This document shows, one piece after another, positions 7,722 through 15,462 of a stretch of DNA of 44,012 nt. The stretch covers positions 1-44,012 of the forward strand of contig NZ_JNKN01000017.1 of the NCBI RefSeq assembly GCF_000702065.1, in the 5' to 3' direction. Position numbers and translations under genes: made by a program. Source of the stretch: Kandleria vitulina DSM 20405. Lineage in GTDB: Bacteria; Bacillota_I; Bacilli_A; Erysipelotrichales; Coprobacillaceae. The stretch's first letter is position 1, and each line of letters begins with the position of its first letter. The notes below the pieces were generated by a model. That model saw nothing but the letters and a program-made list of their open reading frames with translations. It was not told where the DNA came from and searched no databases.

Positions 7722-8906
7722 TTAGAATGTCTGCGTCATGTCTCCCAATATTTTCACACCTTTGATGATATCCTCACGAGAAGGTGTCGAAAAGTTCATA
7801 CGAAACGCATGACATTCTTGACTATCATCAGTTAAAAAAGCAGCTCCTGGCACAACCGCCACTTTTCTTTTTAAAGCCTCTTTCACAAAGGCATCTGTAT
7901 CTACATGAGAAGGAAGGTGCACCCAAATAAACATACCACCTTCTGGAGAAGTGTATGTAACCTGATCAGAAAAGTGCTTTTCCATCTCATTTAACATAAG
8001 TTCACATTTTTCTTTATAAATTTTTCTTAGTTTTTCTAAATGTGCATCCATGTCCATGGAATCTAATAAACGAGCAATAACTTTTTGTGCCCATAAGTTT
8101 GTATGAACATCCGCTCCCTGCTTTGCGACAACCATCTTTTCAATTAATTCATGATTGGCGATGGCACACGCAACACGCATACCTGGTGCCATGATTTTTG
8201 AGAAGCTTGCACCATAGAGAACTAATCCATCTTCATCTAACTGTTTAAGTGAAGGAATATCTTCTCCTTCAAATCTTAGTTCTCCATAAGGATCATCTTC
8301 TAAAATAAGCACTTCATATTGTTTTGCCAATGCAAGAACCTTTTTTCTTGTATCTAATGACATTGTTGTTCCCATTGGGTTCTGGAAATTAGGGATTAAA
8401 TACATAAACTTAGGCTTGGGCTGTGATGATAAAGCAAGTTCTAATGCTGCTAGATCAATTTCACCATCTTTATAAGGTACACCTCTTAATTGACAGCCAT
8501 TTTCCTTAAATGAATTTAATGACCCAAGAAATGATGGTTCTTCTACTACCACAACGTCTCCTTCGTTGCATAAGACCTTGGATGCAAGATCCATGATCTG
8601 CTGAGAGCCTGTCGTCGTAATAATCTGATCTCCTTCTTTAATAATGCCGCCTTTTCTATTAATAAAAGCAGCTGCTTTCTTTAAAAAGAAAGGGTCTCCT
8701 TCAGTTAAGCCATACTGCAATACGGAAATAGGGTTATCTTCAAGAAGCTCTTCTGATGCTTTTATTATCTCATCTACTGGAAATGCATCCGCTGCAGGGT
8801 TACCTCCTGCAAAGCTAATAATTTCCTTGTCGGCAAGCGCCTTGAATATTTCTCTAATCGCAGAAGCTTTAACGTTCTGCATCTTTCTAGAAAACTGATA
8901 TTTCAT
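7722..8906 (-). CDS. PLP-dependent class I aminotransferase (2-aminoadipate/LysN-like)
   Basis: This 394-residue fold-type I aminotransferase belongs to the subgroup of 2-aminoadipate, kynurenine and aromatic transaminases related to MocR C-terminal domains. N173 sits in PNFQNP, the D204/D205 pair in EDDPYGE contacts the PLP pyridine, and K237 in SFSKIMAPGMR should form the Schiff base. R384 or a nearby arginine in the HAFRMNFS segment should bind the substrate carboxylate. There is no N-terminal winged helix, so it is an enzyme rather than a MocR regulator. Substrate is not predictable. Two cre-like boxes overlap or precede its promoter, suggesting carbon-catabolite control. GAGGTAA precedes the ATG. 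Confidence 0.88.
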   Translation of the reverse strand: MKYQFSRKMQNVKASAIREIFKALADKEIISFAGGNPAADAFPVDEIIKASEELLEDNPISVLQYGLTEGDPFFLKKAAAFINRKGGIIKEGDQIITTTGSQQIMDLASKVLCNEGDVVVVEEPSFLGSLNSFKENGCQLRGVPYKDGEIDLAALELALSSQPKPKFMYLIPNFQNPMGTTMSLDTRKKVLALAKQYEVLILEDDPYGELRFEGEDIPSLKQLDEDGLVLYGASFSKIMAPGMRVACAIANHELIEKMVVAKQGADVHTNLWAQKVIARLLDSMDMDAHLEKLRKIYKEKCELMLNEMEKHFSDQVTYTSPEGGMFIWVHLPSHVDTDAFVKEALKRKVAVVPGAAFLTDDSQECHAFRMNFSTPSREDIIKGVKILGDMTQTF

Positions 8907-8928
8907 ACTGTTACCTCGTTTACTCGCT

Positions 8929-8957
8929 ATTATAGTCCAATTGAAAGCGTTTTACAA
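8929..8957 (-). promoter_or_regulatory. promoter of the aminotransferase operon
   Basis: On the minus strand TTGTAA (8952-8957) and TATAAT (8929-8934) are spaced 17 bases apart. The -35 and spacer coincide with a cre-like box. Confidence 0.7.
8941..8957. promoter_or_regulatory. cre-like site 1 (CcpA-type operator)
   Basis: TTGAAAGCGTTTTACAA carries the AAAGCGTTTT core of catabolite-responsive elements, though the outer TG/CA spacing is one base longer than the 14-bp consensus. It overlaps the -35 and spacer, a position that would repress. Confidence 0.5.
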
Positions 8958-8974
8958 GTTACCTGTAACTGTTT

Positions 8975-8990
8975 TTGCATACGCTTACAA
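8975..8990. promoter_or_regulatory. cre-like site 2 (CcpA-type operator)
   Basis: TTGCATACGCTTACAA fits the cre pattern TGNAANCGNWNNCA (minus-strand core TGTAAGCGTATGCA). It lies upstream of the -35, about 33 bases from site 1. Between the two lies a small inverted repeat, GTTACCTGTAAC. Confidence 0.6.
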
Positions 8991-9064
8991 GTTTTATATC
9001 TTTATAGCGTAATTTTTTTATTTGATTTATTTTAACATAATATTTAAGAAAAATCATAAAAAGA

Positions 9065-9085
9065 ACTCTAGAAATTTTCTAGAGT
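9065..9085 (-). terminator. terminator of metY
   Basis: ACTCTAGAAA and TTTCTAGAGT form an inverted repeat with T-rich sequence following on the minus strand. The TAG stop codon of metY lies inside the stem. Confidence 0.75.
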
Positions 9086-10356
9086 CCGATAGATGTGAAT
9101 GCTTGTGAGAGGTCTTCAATTAAATCATCCACATGTTCAGTACCGATCGATAAACGAATAGTATTCTTATAGATACCAGCTTCATTTAATTCTTCTTCAT
9201 TAAGCTGTGCATGAGTAGTAGATGCTGGATGAATGACGAGCGATTTTACATCTGCTACATTGGCAAGTAATGAGAATATTTGAAGATGATCGATAAAGTC
9301 TTTAGCTTTTCTTTCATCACCTTTAATTTCAAAAGTGAAGATTGAACCTCCTCCATGAGGGAAATACTTCTGATATAATGCATCATTGTTAATTGATGGA
9401 TGATGTACTTTTTCAACACCTGGATGCTGATTTAAGAAGTTAACAATCTTTAATGCATTTTCTACATGACGTTCTACTCTTAAAGATAATGTTTCCAACC
9501 CAAGCAAGAATAGCCATGCCTGGAAAGGTGACAATGTTGCTCCTTCATCACGAAGAAGAATGGCTCTAATTCTTGTAATATAGGCAACTTTTCCTACATC
9601 TTTTGCGAAATTGATACCATGGTATGATGGATTTGGTGTAGTAAGACCTGGGAATTTATCTTTGTGGGCAAGCCAATCGAATGTTCCTCCATCTACAATG
9701 ACACCGCCTACGCCAATACCATGTCCACCGATGAATTTAGTTGCTGAATGAATAACCACGTCTGCACCGTAAGAAATAGGTTTAACAAGATAAGGTGTAG
9801 CGAATGTATTATCTATTACTAGCGGTAAGCCGTGCTTATGAGCTACATTTGCAATTGCTTCAATGTCAGTGACTTCACTACGTGGATTTCCTAATGTTTC
9901 AATGAAAATTAATTTTGTATTGTCCTGGATTGCGGCTTCAAATGATGCTGGATCTAAATCTTTTACAAAAGTAGTAGTAATACCATCATCAACTAAAGTA
10001 TGTGCTAATAAGTTATAAGTTCCACCATAAATATTGTTAGCGGCTACCACATGATCTCCAGATTTTGTGATGTTCTTGATCGCATAAGTGACTGCTGCGG
10101 CACCAGAAGATAAGGCTAATGCTCCTACGCCTCCTTCTAAGGCTGCAATACGCTTTTCAAATACATCCACTGTTGGGTTAGTTAGTCTTCCGTAAATATT
10201 TCCTGCATCTGATAATGCAAAGCGGGCAGCTGCCTGATCCGCATCTTCAAATACATATGCGGCTGTCTGATAAATAGGTACAGCTCTAGCTCCTGTTGTT
10301 GGATCTGGCTGCTGTCCTTCATGTAATTGTAATGTTTCAAATCTATAGTTACTCAT
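9079..10356 (-). CDS. metY: O-acetylhomoserine sulfhydrylase
   Basis: This 425-residue Cys/Met-metabolism PLP enzyme converts O-acetylhomoserine plus sulfide (or a thiol) to homocysteine and acetate in the cytosol. Features are the YGRLTNPTVDVFE segment, SSGAAAV near residue 85, D182 in IDNTFATP and the PLP lysine K207 in HSATKFIGGHG. The length of about 425 and the long HYHGINFAKD-type region (here SYHGINFAKDVG) match MetY rather than the shorter cystathionine gamma-synthase or lyase. The start has a strong GAGGAGGAG site. The gene is monocistronic, with a promoter carrying two operator copies and a leader ORF containing Met and Cys codons, which fits control by sulfur amino-acid supply. Confidence 0.92.
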   Translation of the reverse strand: MSNYRFETLQLHEGQQPDPTTGARAVPIYQTAAYVFEDADQAAARFALSDAGNIYGRLTNPTVDVFEKRIAALEGGVGALALSSGAAAVTYAIKNITKSGDHVVAANNIYGGTYNLLAHTLVDDGITTTFVKDLDPASFEAAIQDNTKLIFIETLGNPRSEVTDIEAIANVAHKHGLPLVIDNTFATPYLVKPISYGADVVIHSATKFIGGHGIGVGGVIVDGGTFDWLAHKDKFPGLTTPNPSYHGINFAKDVGKVAYITRIRAILLRDEGATLSPFQAWLFLLGLETLSLRVERHVENALKIVNFLNQHPGVEKVHHPSINNDALYQKYFPHGGGSIFTFEIKGDERKAKDFIDHLQIFSLLANVADVKSLVIHPASTTHAQLNEEELNEAGIYKNTIRLSIGTEHVDDLIEDLSQAFTSIGL

Positions 10357-10397
10357 ATTCTTCTCCTCCTCATTATCTATAAATATCTATGTGATTC

Positions 10398-10457
10398 TTA
10401 TCTTGAAATGCACATTCGATCTAAGGCGAGAAAATAATCAATTGTCAGAATTTTCAT
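10398..10457 (-). CDS. 19-codon leader ORF upstream of metY
   Basis: ATG at 10457-10455 follows a very strong site (GAAGGAGG, 5-base spacing) and encodes MKILTIDYFLALDRMCISR followed by TAA. The ORF lies wholly within the predicted metY leader, 41 bases before metY itself. Adjacent Met and Cys codons near its end could sense the end products of the metY pathway. No GC-rich attenuator hairpin follows, so any effect would be through translation or mRNA stability, or the peptide could have its own role. Confidence 0.5.
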   Translation of the reverse strand: MKILTIDYFLALDRMCISR

Positions 10458-10472
10458 AGCTGCCTCCTTCAA

Positions 10473-10489
10473 CCTACTATGTTTGTAGG
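10473..10489. promoter_or_regulatory. metY operator, copy 1
   Basis: CCTACTATGTTTGTAGG is an inverted repeat (CCTAC-N7-GTAGG). It lies just downstream of the predicted transcription start, and its centre is 29 bp (about three helical turns) from copy 2. Confidence 0.65.
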
Positions 10490-10499
10490 AATTAATAAT

Positions 10500-10528
10500 A
10501 TCCTACCACTTTAGTAGTTTATTGGCAA
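10500..10528 (-). promoter_or_regulatory. promoter of metY
   Basis: On the minus strand TTGCCA (10523-10528) and TAGGAT (10500-10505) are spaced 17 bases apart. The -10 and spacer are covered by operator copy 2. Confidence 0.65.
10502..10518. promoter_or_regulatory. metY operator, copy 2
   Basis: On the minus strand ACTACTAAAGTGGTAGG matches copy 1 at 12 of 17 positions (shared CTACTA-N3-T-N-GTAGG). It overlaps the -10 and spacer, as expected for a repressor site. The dyad size suits an Rrf2-type sulfur regulator such as CymR, but the identity is inference. Confidence 0.65.
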
Positions 10529-10573
10529 TATAGTAACTTATATGCGTTTTCTATATCTAATTATTAGAGAAAT

Positions 10574-10598
10574 AAAAAAGAGCGAATCGCTCTTTTTT
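10574..10598 (-). terminator. terminator of the uvr-hprK-lgt operon
   Basis: AAAAAAGAGCGA and TCGCTCTTTTTT form an almost perfect palindrome with A and T runs on both sides. It can work in both directions, and the stop codon of the DUF898 gene overlaps it. Confidence 0.85.
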
Positions 10599-10896
10599 AA
10601 ATAAAATGAGTATGGGCAACTTTCCATTTTTTCAAAGCAATAGCTACCCAGAAAGAATAAATCCCTAATGTGATAATAATGAGAAACAGCCATTTGATCC
10701 ATTGTCCAAATAAGCCCATTGCCGTTCCATCAAATCGCAAGCGTCTTCCATCGATGACACTGTGAGAGATTTCCCAACGATAAAGGGTTACTGTGCAATA
10801 TGGGAAAGCAATCCCAAATGTAATGACTGTCAGTATGAAGCATATAGTTTTTATTACAATCAATGAAAGAAGACTACCATCAAAATAACTATTCAT
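10597..10896 (-). CDS. DUF898-type small membrane protein
   Basis: This is a 99-residue protein with two or three hydrophobic segments (about 11-33, 63-83). The pattern YFDG-x-hydrophobic, YRWEISH, VIDGRRLRFDGTA and LGIYSFW is characteristic of the DUF898/YjgN-like membrane family of unknown function. The gene overlaps the 3' end of lgt by 8 bases and is last in the long operon, so it is translationally coupled to lgt. A role in the envelope is likely from the fold and location, but nothing more specific can be said. Confidence 0.7.
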   Translation of the reverse strand: MNSYFDGSLLSLIVIKTICFILTVITFGIAFPYCTVTLYRWEISHSVIDGRRLRFDGTAMGLFGQWIKWLFLIIITLGIYSFWVAIALKKWKVAHTHFI

Positions 10897-11692
10897 CTAC
10901 TTGCTTATCCTCTCTTTTAAAGTGAATATAGAGTATTCCTGCTATACCACATACAATGAAAATCAATGAGATGATCTGAGCCATTCTTAATGACCCAAGC
11001 ATCAATGAGTCAGTTCGCATTCCTTCTACAAAGAATCGAACAATCCCATAACCTACAAAATAAGAGAAAAACTGTATTCCATTCTTTTTTGATATTCTCT
11101 TTACTACCAGAATAATCAACAAGAACAAAATGACATTTCCTACTGATTCATAAAGAAACGTAGGATGATGATAAGCACCTTCAATATACATGTGATTAAC
11201 AATAAATGAAGGAAGATGAAGTCCTTTTAAGAAAGAAAGAGATACTTCTCCACCAAAGGCTTCCTGGTTAAAGAAATTCCCCCATCGTCCACATGCCTGA
11301 GCAATAAGTACTCCTGGCATAATAGCATCACCGGCTACAAAGAAATCTATTTGATGTTTCTTAAAATAGTAGACACTATAAATAAGCCCTGTGAAAAGAC
11401 CTCCCTGTATTGCCAATCCTCCATGCCATATCGCAATGATATCTTCTGGATGACTAGCATAAAGCTCTTTCCACATGAAGATCACATACCAGATACGAGC
11501 ACCAATAATGCCAGTAACCATTACGCCAAAGAAATAGTCAGATAAAATGTTAGGCGCGTATCCTAATTTCTTGAATCTATATCTTCCTAATTGATATGCA
11601 AATAAAGCACCAAGGAGGATGCATACCGCATAATAGCGAATATTAAATCCTCCTATGGATACTAAAGTATGAAAGTTTGGAAATAGCTTCAT
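10889..11692 (-). CDS. lgt: prolipoprotein diacylglyceryl transferase
   Basis: This 267-residue polytopic membrane enzyme moves the diacylglyceryl group of phosphatidylglycerol onto the lipobox cysteine of prolipoproteins, the first step of lipoprotein maturation. The Lgt signature GRWGNFFNQEAFGG starts at about residue 135, HGGLAIQGGL lies at about 90, and seven hydrophobic segments are visible. The order hprK-lgt is conserved in many Firmicutes. It starts two bases after the hprK stop, with AAAGGGG inside hprK as ribosome binding site. A candidate substrate, a lipoprotein with lipobox LAGC, is encoded at 35115-35720. Confidence 0.96.
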   Translation of the reverse strand: MKLFPNFHTLVSIGGFNIRYYAVCILLGALFAYQLGRYRFKKLGYAPNILSDYFFGVMVTGIIGARIWYVIFMWKELYASHPEDIIAIWHGGLAIQGGLFTGLIYSVYYFKKHQIDFFVAGDAIMPGVLIAQACGRWGNFFNQEAFGGEVSLSFLKGLHLPSFIVNHMYIEGAYHHPTFLYESVGNVILFLLIILVVKRISKKNGIQFFSYFVGYGIVRFFVEGMRTDSLMLGSLRMAQIISLIFIVCGIAGILYIHFKREDKQVDE

Positions 11693-11694
11693 GA

Positions 11695-12630
11695 CTATTC
11701 CCCTTTCATCTTAATATTTTTCATGATTCTATTAACAAATTCTTTACTTGAATCAAAGCCATCAGCCTTAAGCTGCATGTTCATGAGTGCTGATTCAATA
11801 ATAACTGACATACTACGTCCACCTGTAACTGGAACAACAATCTTTGGAATAGGGACATTTAAGATTTCTTCTGTCACATCGTCTTCTTCTACACCAATAC
11901 GTGTGTATTCTCTTGATGGTAACCAACGGTCAAGCTGGATAATCAAGTCTACATTATCTTTCGCAAGACATGAGCCAATTCCAAACATCTTTGATACATC
12001 AATGACACCAATTCCTCTGATTTCTAGAAGGTTGTTCAATACAGCAGGAGCTTTACCTACAATATGTTGTCCGACATGATAAAGTTCAACAGCGTCATCC
12101 GCAATAAGCTGATGTCCTCTTTTGACTAGTTCAAGGGCAATTTCTGATTTTCCAATCCCACTATCTCCACGAATGATAACACCTTTACCATAAATATTTA
12201 AGAATACCCCATGAATCAATGTTTCAGGTGCTAGCTTCTCATCCAATTTAGACTGAAGATCAATTGAAACACGTCCAGTTGGCATATTTGTCTCAAATAT
12301 TGGGAAATTTCTCTTAATAGCAATATTTCTTAAGATATCTGCACATTTATATCCTTTACACACAATAATGCATGGTGTTTCATCATTGACTAACTTAGAG
12401 AAACAAGCTAACTGTGCTTCTCTTGTCATTTCATCAATAAATGCATTTTCTTTTTCTCCAAGAAGAATAATTCTTCTGAAGTCACTGTGCTTAAAGAATC
12501 CAGCCAATTCGAAACCTGGTCTATTTGTATCAGCTACAAATACTTCTCTTTCAAGAGAGTTTTCATCACCAGAAATCTGTACGAATGTAGACTGTGGTAA
12601 AAGATCCTTTAATTTAACTGATTTTGCCAT
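11695..12630 (-). CDS. hprK: HPr kinase/phosphorylase
   Basis: This 311-residue bifunctional enzyme phosphorylates and dephosphorylates Ser46 of HPr, setting CcpA-dependent catabolite repression and PTS activity. It has an N-terminal regulatory domain (about 1-130), H140-G141, the P-loop GDSGIGKS at about 155-162, D178/D179 in IADDAVE and the HprK signature EIRGIGVIDV at about 203. The length matches the family. It lies between uvrA (9-base gap) and lgt (2-base gap). The cre-like sites near 8.95 kb would be downstream targets of the pathway it controls. Confidence 0.97.
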   Translation of the reverse strand: MAKSVKLKDLLPQSTFVQISGDENSLEREVFVADTNRPGFELAGFFKHSDFRRIILLGEKENAFIDEMTREAQLACFSKLVNDETPCIIVCKGYKCADILRNIAIKRNFPIFETNMPTGRVSIDLQSKLDEKLAPETLIHGVFLNIYGKGVIIRGDSGIGKSEIALELVKRGHQLIADDAVELYHVGQHIVGKAPAVLNNLLEIRGIGVIDVSKMFGIGSCLAKDNVDLIIQLDRWLPSREYTRIGVEEDDVTEEILNVPIPKIVVPVTGGRSMSVIIESALMNMQLKADGFDSSKEFVNRIMKNIKMKGE

Positions 12631-12639
12631 AATGCCTCC

Positions 12640-15462
12640 TTATAATAAGTCCTTAAGGAACTGTCCAGTACGACTTTCTTCACATTTTGCGACTTTTTCA
12701 GGTGTTCCCGATACTACAATTGTACCACCTGCGTCTCCGCCTTCCAACCCTAAATCGATAATGTGATCCGCAACTTTTATGACATCGAGGTTATGTTCAA
12801 TAATGAGAACGGTATCACCGTTATCTACTATTTTATTTAATACTTCTATAAGTCTTGCCACATCATCACTATGTAAACCTGTTGTTGGTTCATCAAGAAT
12901 ATAAAGGGTCTTTCCAGTTGCACGCTTCTGTAGTTCAGACGCTAATTTAACACGCTGAGCTTCTCCACCTGACAAGGTTGTTGCCGATTGACCAAGCTTA
13001 ATGTAGCCAAGTCCCACATCATAAAGTGCTTTTAACTTATTATAAATACGAGGAAGATTTTCAAAGAAAGACAATGATTCTTCCACAGTCATTTCTAATA
13101 CATCATAGATATTCTTATCTTTAAATGTTACCTGAAGTGTCTCTTCGTTATAACGTTTTCCACCACATTCTTCACATGGCACATACACATCTGGCAAGAA
13201 GTGCATTGAAATACGTTTTACACCATCACCCTGACACGCTTCACAGCGTCCTCCTTTGACATTGAAAGAGAAACGTCCTTTATCGTATCCGCGCATCTTG
13301 GCTTCCTGTGTTTTCGCAAAGAGATCTCTGATATCATCAAAGACGCCTGTATATGTTACCGGATTAGAACGTGGTGTTCTTCCAATTGGTTCCTGAGATA
13401 CTTCAATGACCTTATCGACATTCTCAATACCTCTTATTTCTCTATGGGCACCTACACGATCTTTAGAATGATAGATTTTTTCTCTTAATCCTCTACAAAG
13501 AATATCATTAACCAATGTAGATTTACCTGAACCTGATACACCAGTTACGACAATCATCTTTCCAAGCGGGAACTTCACATTAATATTCTTTAAATTATGT
13601 TCCTTAGCTCCCCTTACTTCAAGGAATAATCCATTACCTTTACGTCTTTTCTTAGGTACTTCAATTCTTTTTGTACCTGCAAGATACTGTCCAGTAATAG
13701 AGTTAGGATTATTCATGACTTCCTGTGGTGTCCCACATGCGACAACCTGTCCACCATGAACACCAGCTCCTGGTCCGATGTCTACAATATAATCAGATTC
13801 TCTCATTGTTTCTTCATCATGTTCAACGACAAGCACACTGTTTCCAAGATCTCTCATCTCACAAAGAGTGCGAATGAGCTTTTCATTATCGCGCTGATGA
13901 AGACCAATTGATGGTTCATCTAAAACATAAAGAACACCAGTAAGACGTGAACCAATCTGTGTAGCTAAACGTATACGCTGAGCTTCTCCACCAGATAACC
14001 CACCAGCATGTCTTGCTAAAGTAAGATATCCTAATCCTACATTCTGTAAGAATGTCAATCGATCTTTGATTTCTTTTACAATCAATCTTGAAATCTTTTC
14101 TTCCATGATAGAAAGCTTTAATGAAGAAATCCATGCTAAAGCATCATTAATAGATTTATTTGTTAAATCATAAATAGATAATCCATCAACCTTAACTGAT
14201 AAGACCATCTCATTTAAACGTGCACCACCACAAGTAGGACATGTCTGTTCACGCATAAATGAAGAGTACCATTCCTTGGCCCAAGAAGAATTTGTTTCTT
14301 CATATCTTCTTGCAATTAAGGTTTTTACCCCTTCAATATACTGCGTTGCACGTGAGATATTTCCTGAAGAAGAAACTGTCTCATACGAAATAGGTTTATC
14401 TGATCCAATAAAGATAATCTTTAATTCTTTCTTAGTAAAATCTTTAAGTGGCTTATCTAAATCAATATGATAAGCTTCACATAGCTTAAGGAATTTCTGC
14501 CATTCTAATCGATCAGTTCCTACTGCTGTCTTAAAATAGCGCAATCCTCCCTGGTTAATACTTAAAGACCAATCAGGTACAAGCAGATTATCATCTACAA
14601 CACTTTTAGTACCTAATCCTTTACAATCAGGACAGGCTCCTAATGGGTTGTTAAATGAGAAAAGACGTGGTTCAAGCTTTGGTACACTGAATCCACAAAT
14701 AGGACAAGCCTGATTTTCTGAGAACAGCTTTTCTGTTTTCTTTGTAAGATTCTCTACAATACATTCTCCACCTGCTAATTTTAATGCAGTTTCTAATGAA
14801 TCAGAGAGACGTGAACGATATCCTTCTTTTTTGATAATACGATCCACAACTACATCGATCGTATGTTTTTTATTTTTTTCTAAGACTATATCTTCATCAA
14901 GAGTAAACATCTCTCCATCCACCTTGACTCTGACAAATCCTTCTTTTCTAAGCTTCTCAAAAAGATCCTTATGTGTCCCCTTCTGATTCATAGCCATTCT
15001 TGCTAATACCTGAAGCTTATCTCTTTCATCATATTGATCGACAATATCGCACATCTGCTTAATTGTTTGTGCTTCAATACGAATATTATGATGAGGACAA
15101 TACGCATGTCCAATACGCGCATATAACAATCTTAAATAATCATAGATTTCCGTAACAGTTCCAACTGTAGAACGTGGGTTATTGGATGTTGTCTTCTGAT
15201 CAATCGCAATAGCTGGTGAAAGTCCCTCAATACTATCGACGTCAGGTTTCTCCATTCCCCCAAGGAACTGTCGTGCATAGGCACTTAACGATTCTACATA
15301 TCGTCTTTGCCCTTCCGCATAGATTGTATCAAATGCCAAGGACGTCTTTCCGCTACCTGATAACCCTGTTAAGATAACAAGTTTATTTTTAGGAATCTCT
15401 ATGTCAATATTCTTCAAATTGTTTTCCCTTGCCCCTTTAATGACAATCTTATCTGAATTCAT
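12640..15462 (-). CDS. uvrA: excinuclease ABC subunit A
   Basis: This 940-residue damage-recognition ATPase of nucleotide excision repair works with UvrB in the cytoplasm. Two ABC modules are visible: Walker A GLSGSGKTS near residue 32 and GVSGSGKSTL near 640, with two ABC signatures (LSGGEAQR) and Walker B segments LYVLDEPSIGL and LYILDEPTTGL. Two CxxC zinc modules are present (CPICG...CPDC and CEAC...CEEC). The length is standard. Its start overlaps the end of cca by 14 bases, with AAGGAG inside cca. Confidence 0.98.
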   Translation of the reverse strand: MNSDKIVIKGARENNLKNIDIEIPKNKLVILTGLSGSGKTSLAFDTIYAEGQRRYVESLSAYARQFLGGMEKPDVDSIEGLSPAIAIDQKTTSNNPRSTVGTVTEIYDYLRLLYARIGHAYCPHHNIRIEAQTIKQMCDIVDQYDERDKLQVLARMAMNQKGTHKDLFEKLRKEGFVRVKVDGEMFTLDEDIVLEKNKKHTIDVVVDRIIKKEGYRSRLSDSLETALKLAGGECIVENLTKKTEKLFSENQACPICGFSVPKLEPRLFSFNNPLGACPDCKGLGTKSVVDDNLLVPDWSLSINQGGLRYFKTAVGTDRLEWQKFLKLCEAYHIDLDKPLKDFTKKELKIIFIGSDKPISYETVSSSGNISRATQYIEGVKTLIARRYEETNSSWAKEWYSSFMREQTCPTCGGARLNEMVLSVKVDGLSIYDLTNKSINDALAWISSLKLSIMEEKISRLIVKEIKDRLTFLQNVGLGYLTLARHAGGLSGGEAQRIRLATQIGSRLTGVLYVLDEPSIGLHQRDNEKLIRTLCEMRDLGNSVLVVEHDEETMRESDYIVDIGPGAGVHGGQVVACGTPQEVMNNPNSITGQYLAGTKRIEVPKKRRKGNGLFLEVRGAKEHNLKNINVKFPLGKMIVVTGVSGSGKSTLVNDILCRGLREKIYHSKDRVGAHREIRGIENVDKVIEVSQEPIGRTPRSNPVTYTGVFDDIRDLFAKTQEAKMRGYDKGRFSFNVKGGRCEACQGDGVKRISMHFLPDVYVPCEECGGKRYNEETLQVTFKDKNIYDVLEMTVEESLSFFENLPRIYNKLKALYDVGLGYIKLGQSATTLSGGEAQRVKLASELQKRATGKTLYILDEPTTGLHSDDVARLIEVLNKIVDNGDTVLIIEHNLDVIKVADHIIDLGLEGGDAGGTIVVSGTPEKVAKCEESRTGQFLKDLL

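Noticed and set aside
10357-10495. SAM riboswitch or T-box in the metY leader
   Set aside because: No conserved S-box or T-box motif, no antiterminator and no GC-rich terminator are present; operators plus a leader ORF explain the region better.
13916-14134. 72-residue ORF within uvrA
   Set aside because: It is an alternative frame of the intact, strongly conserved uvrA coding sequence.
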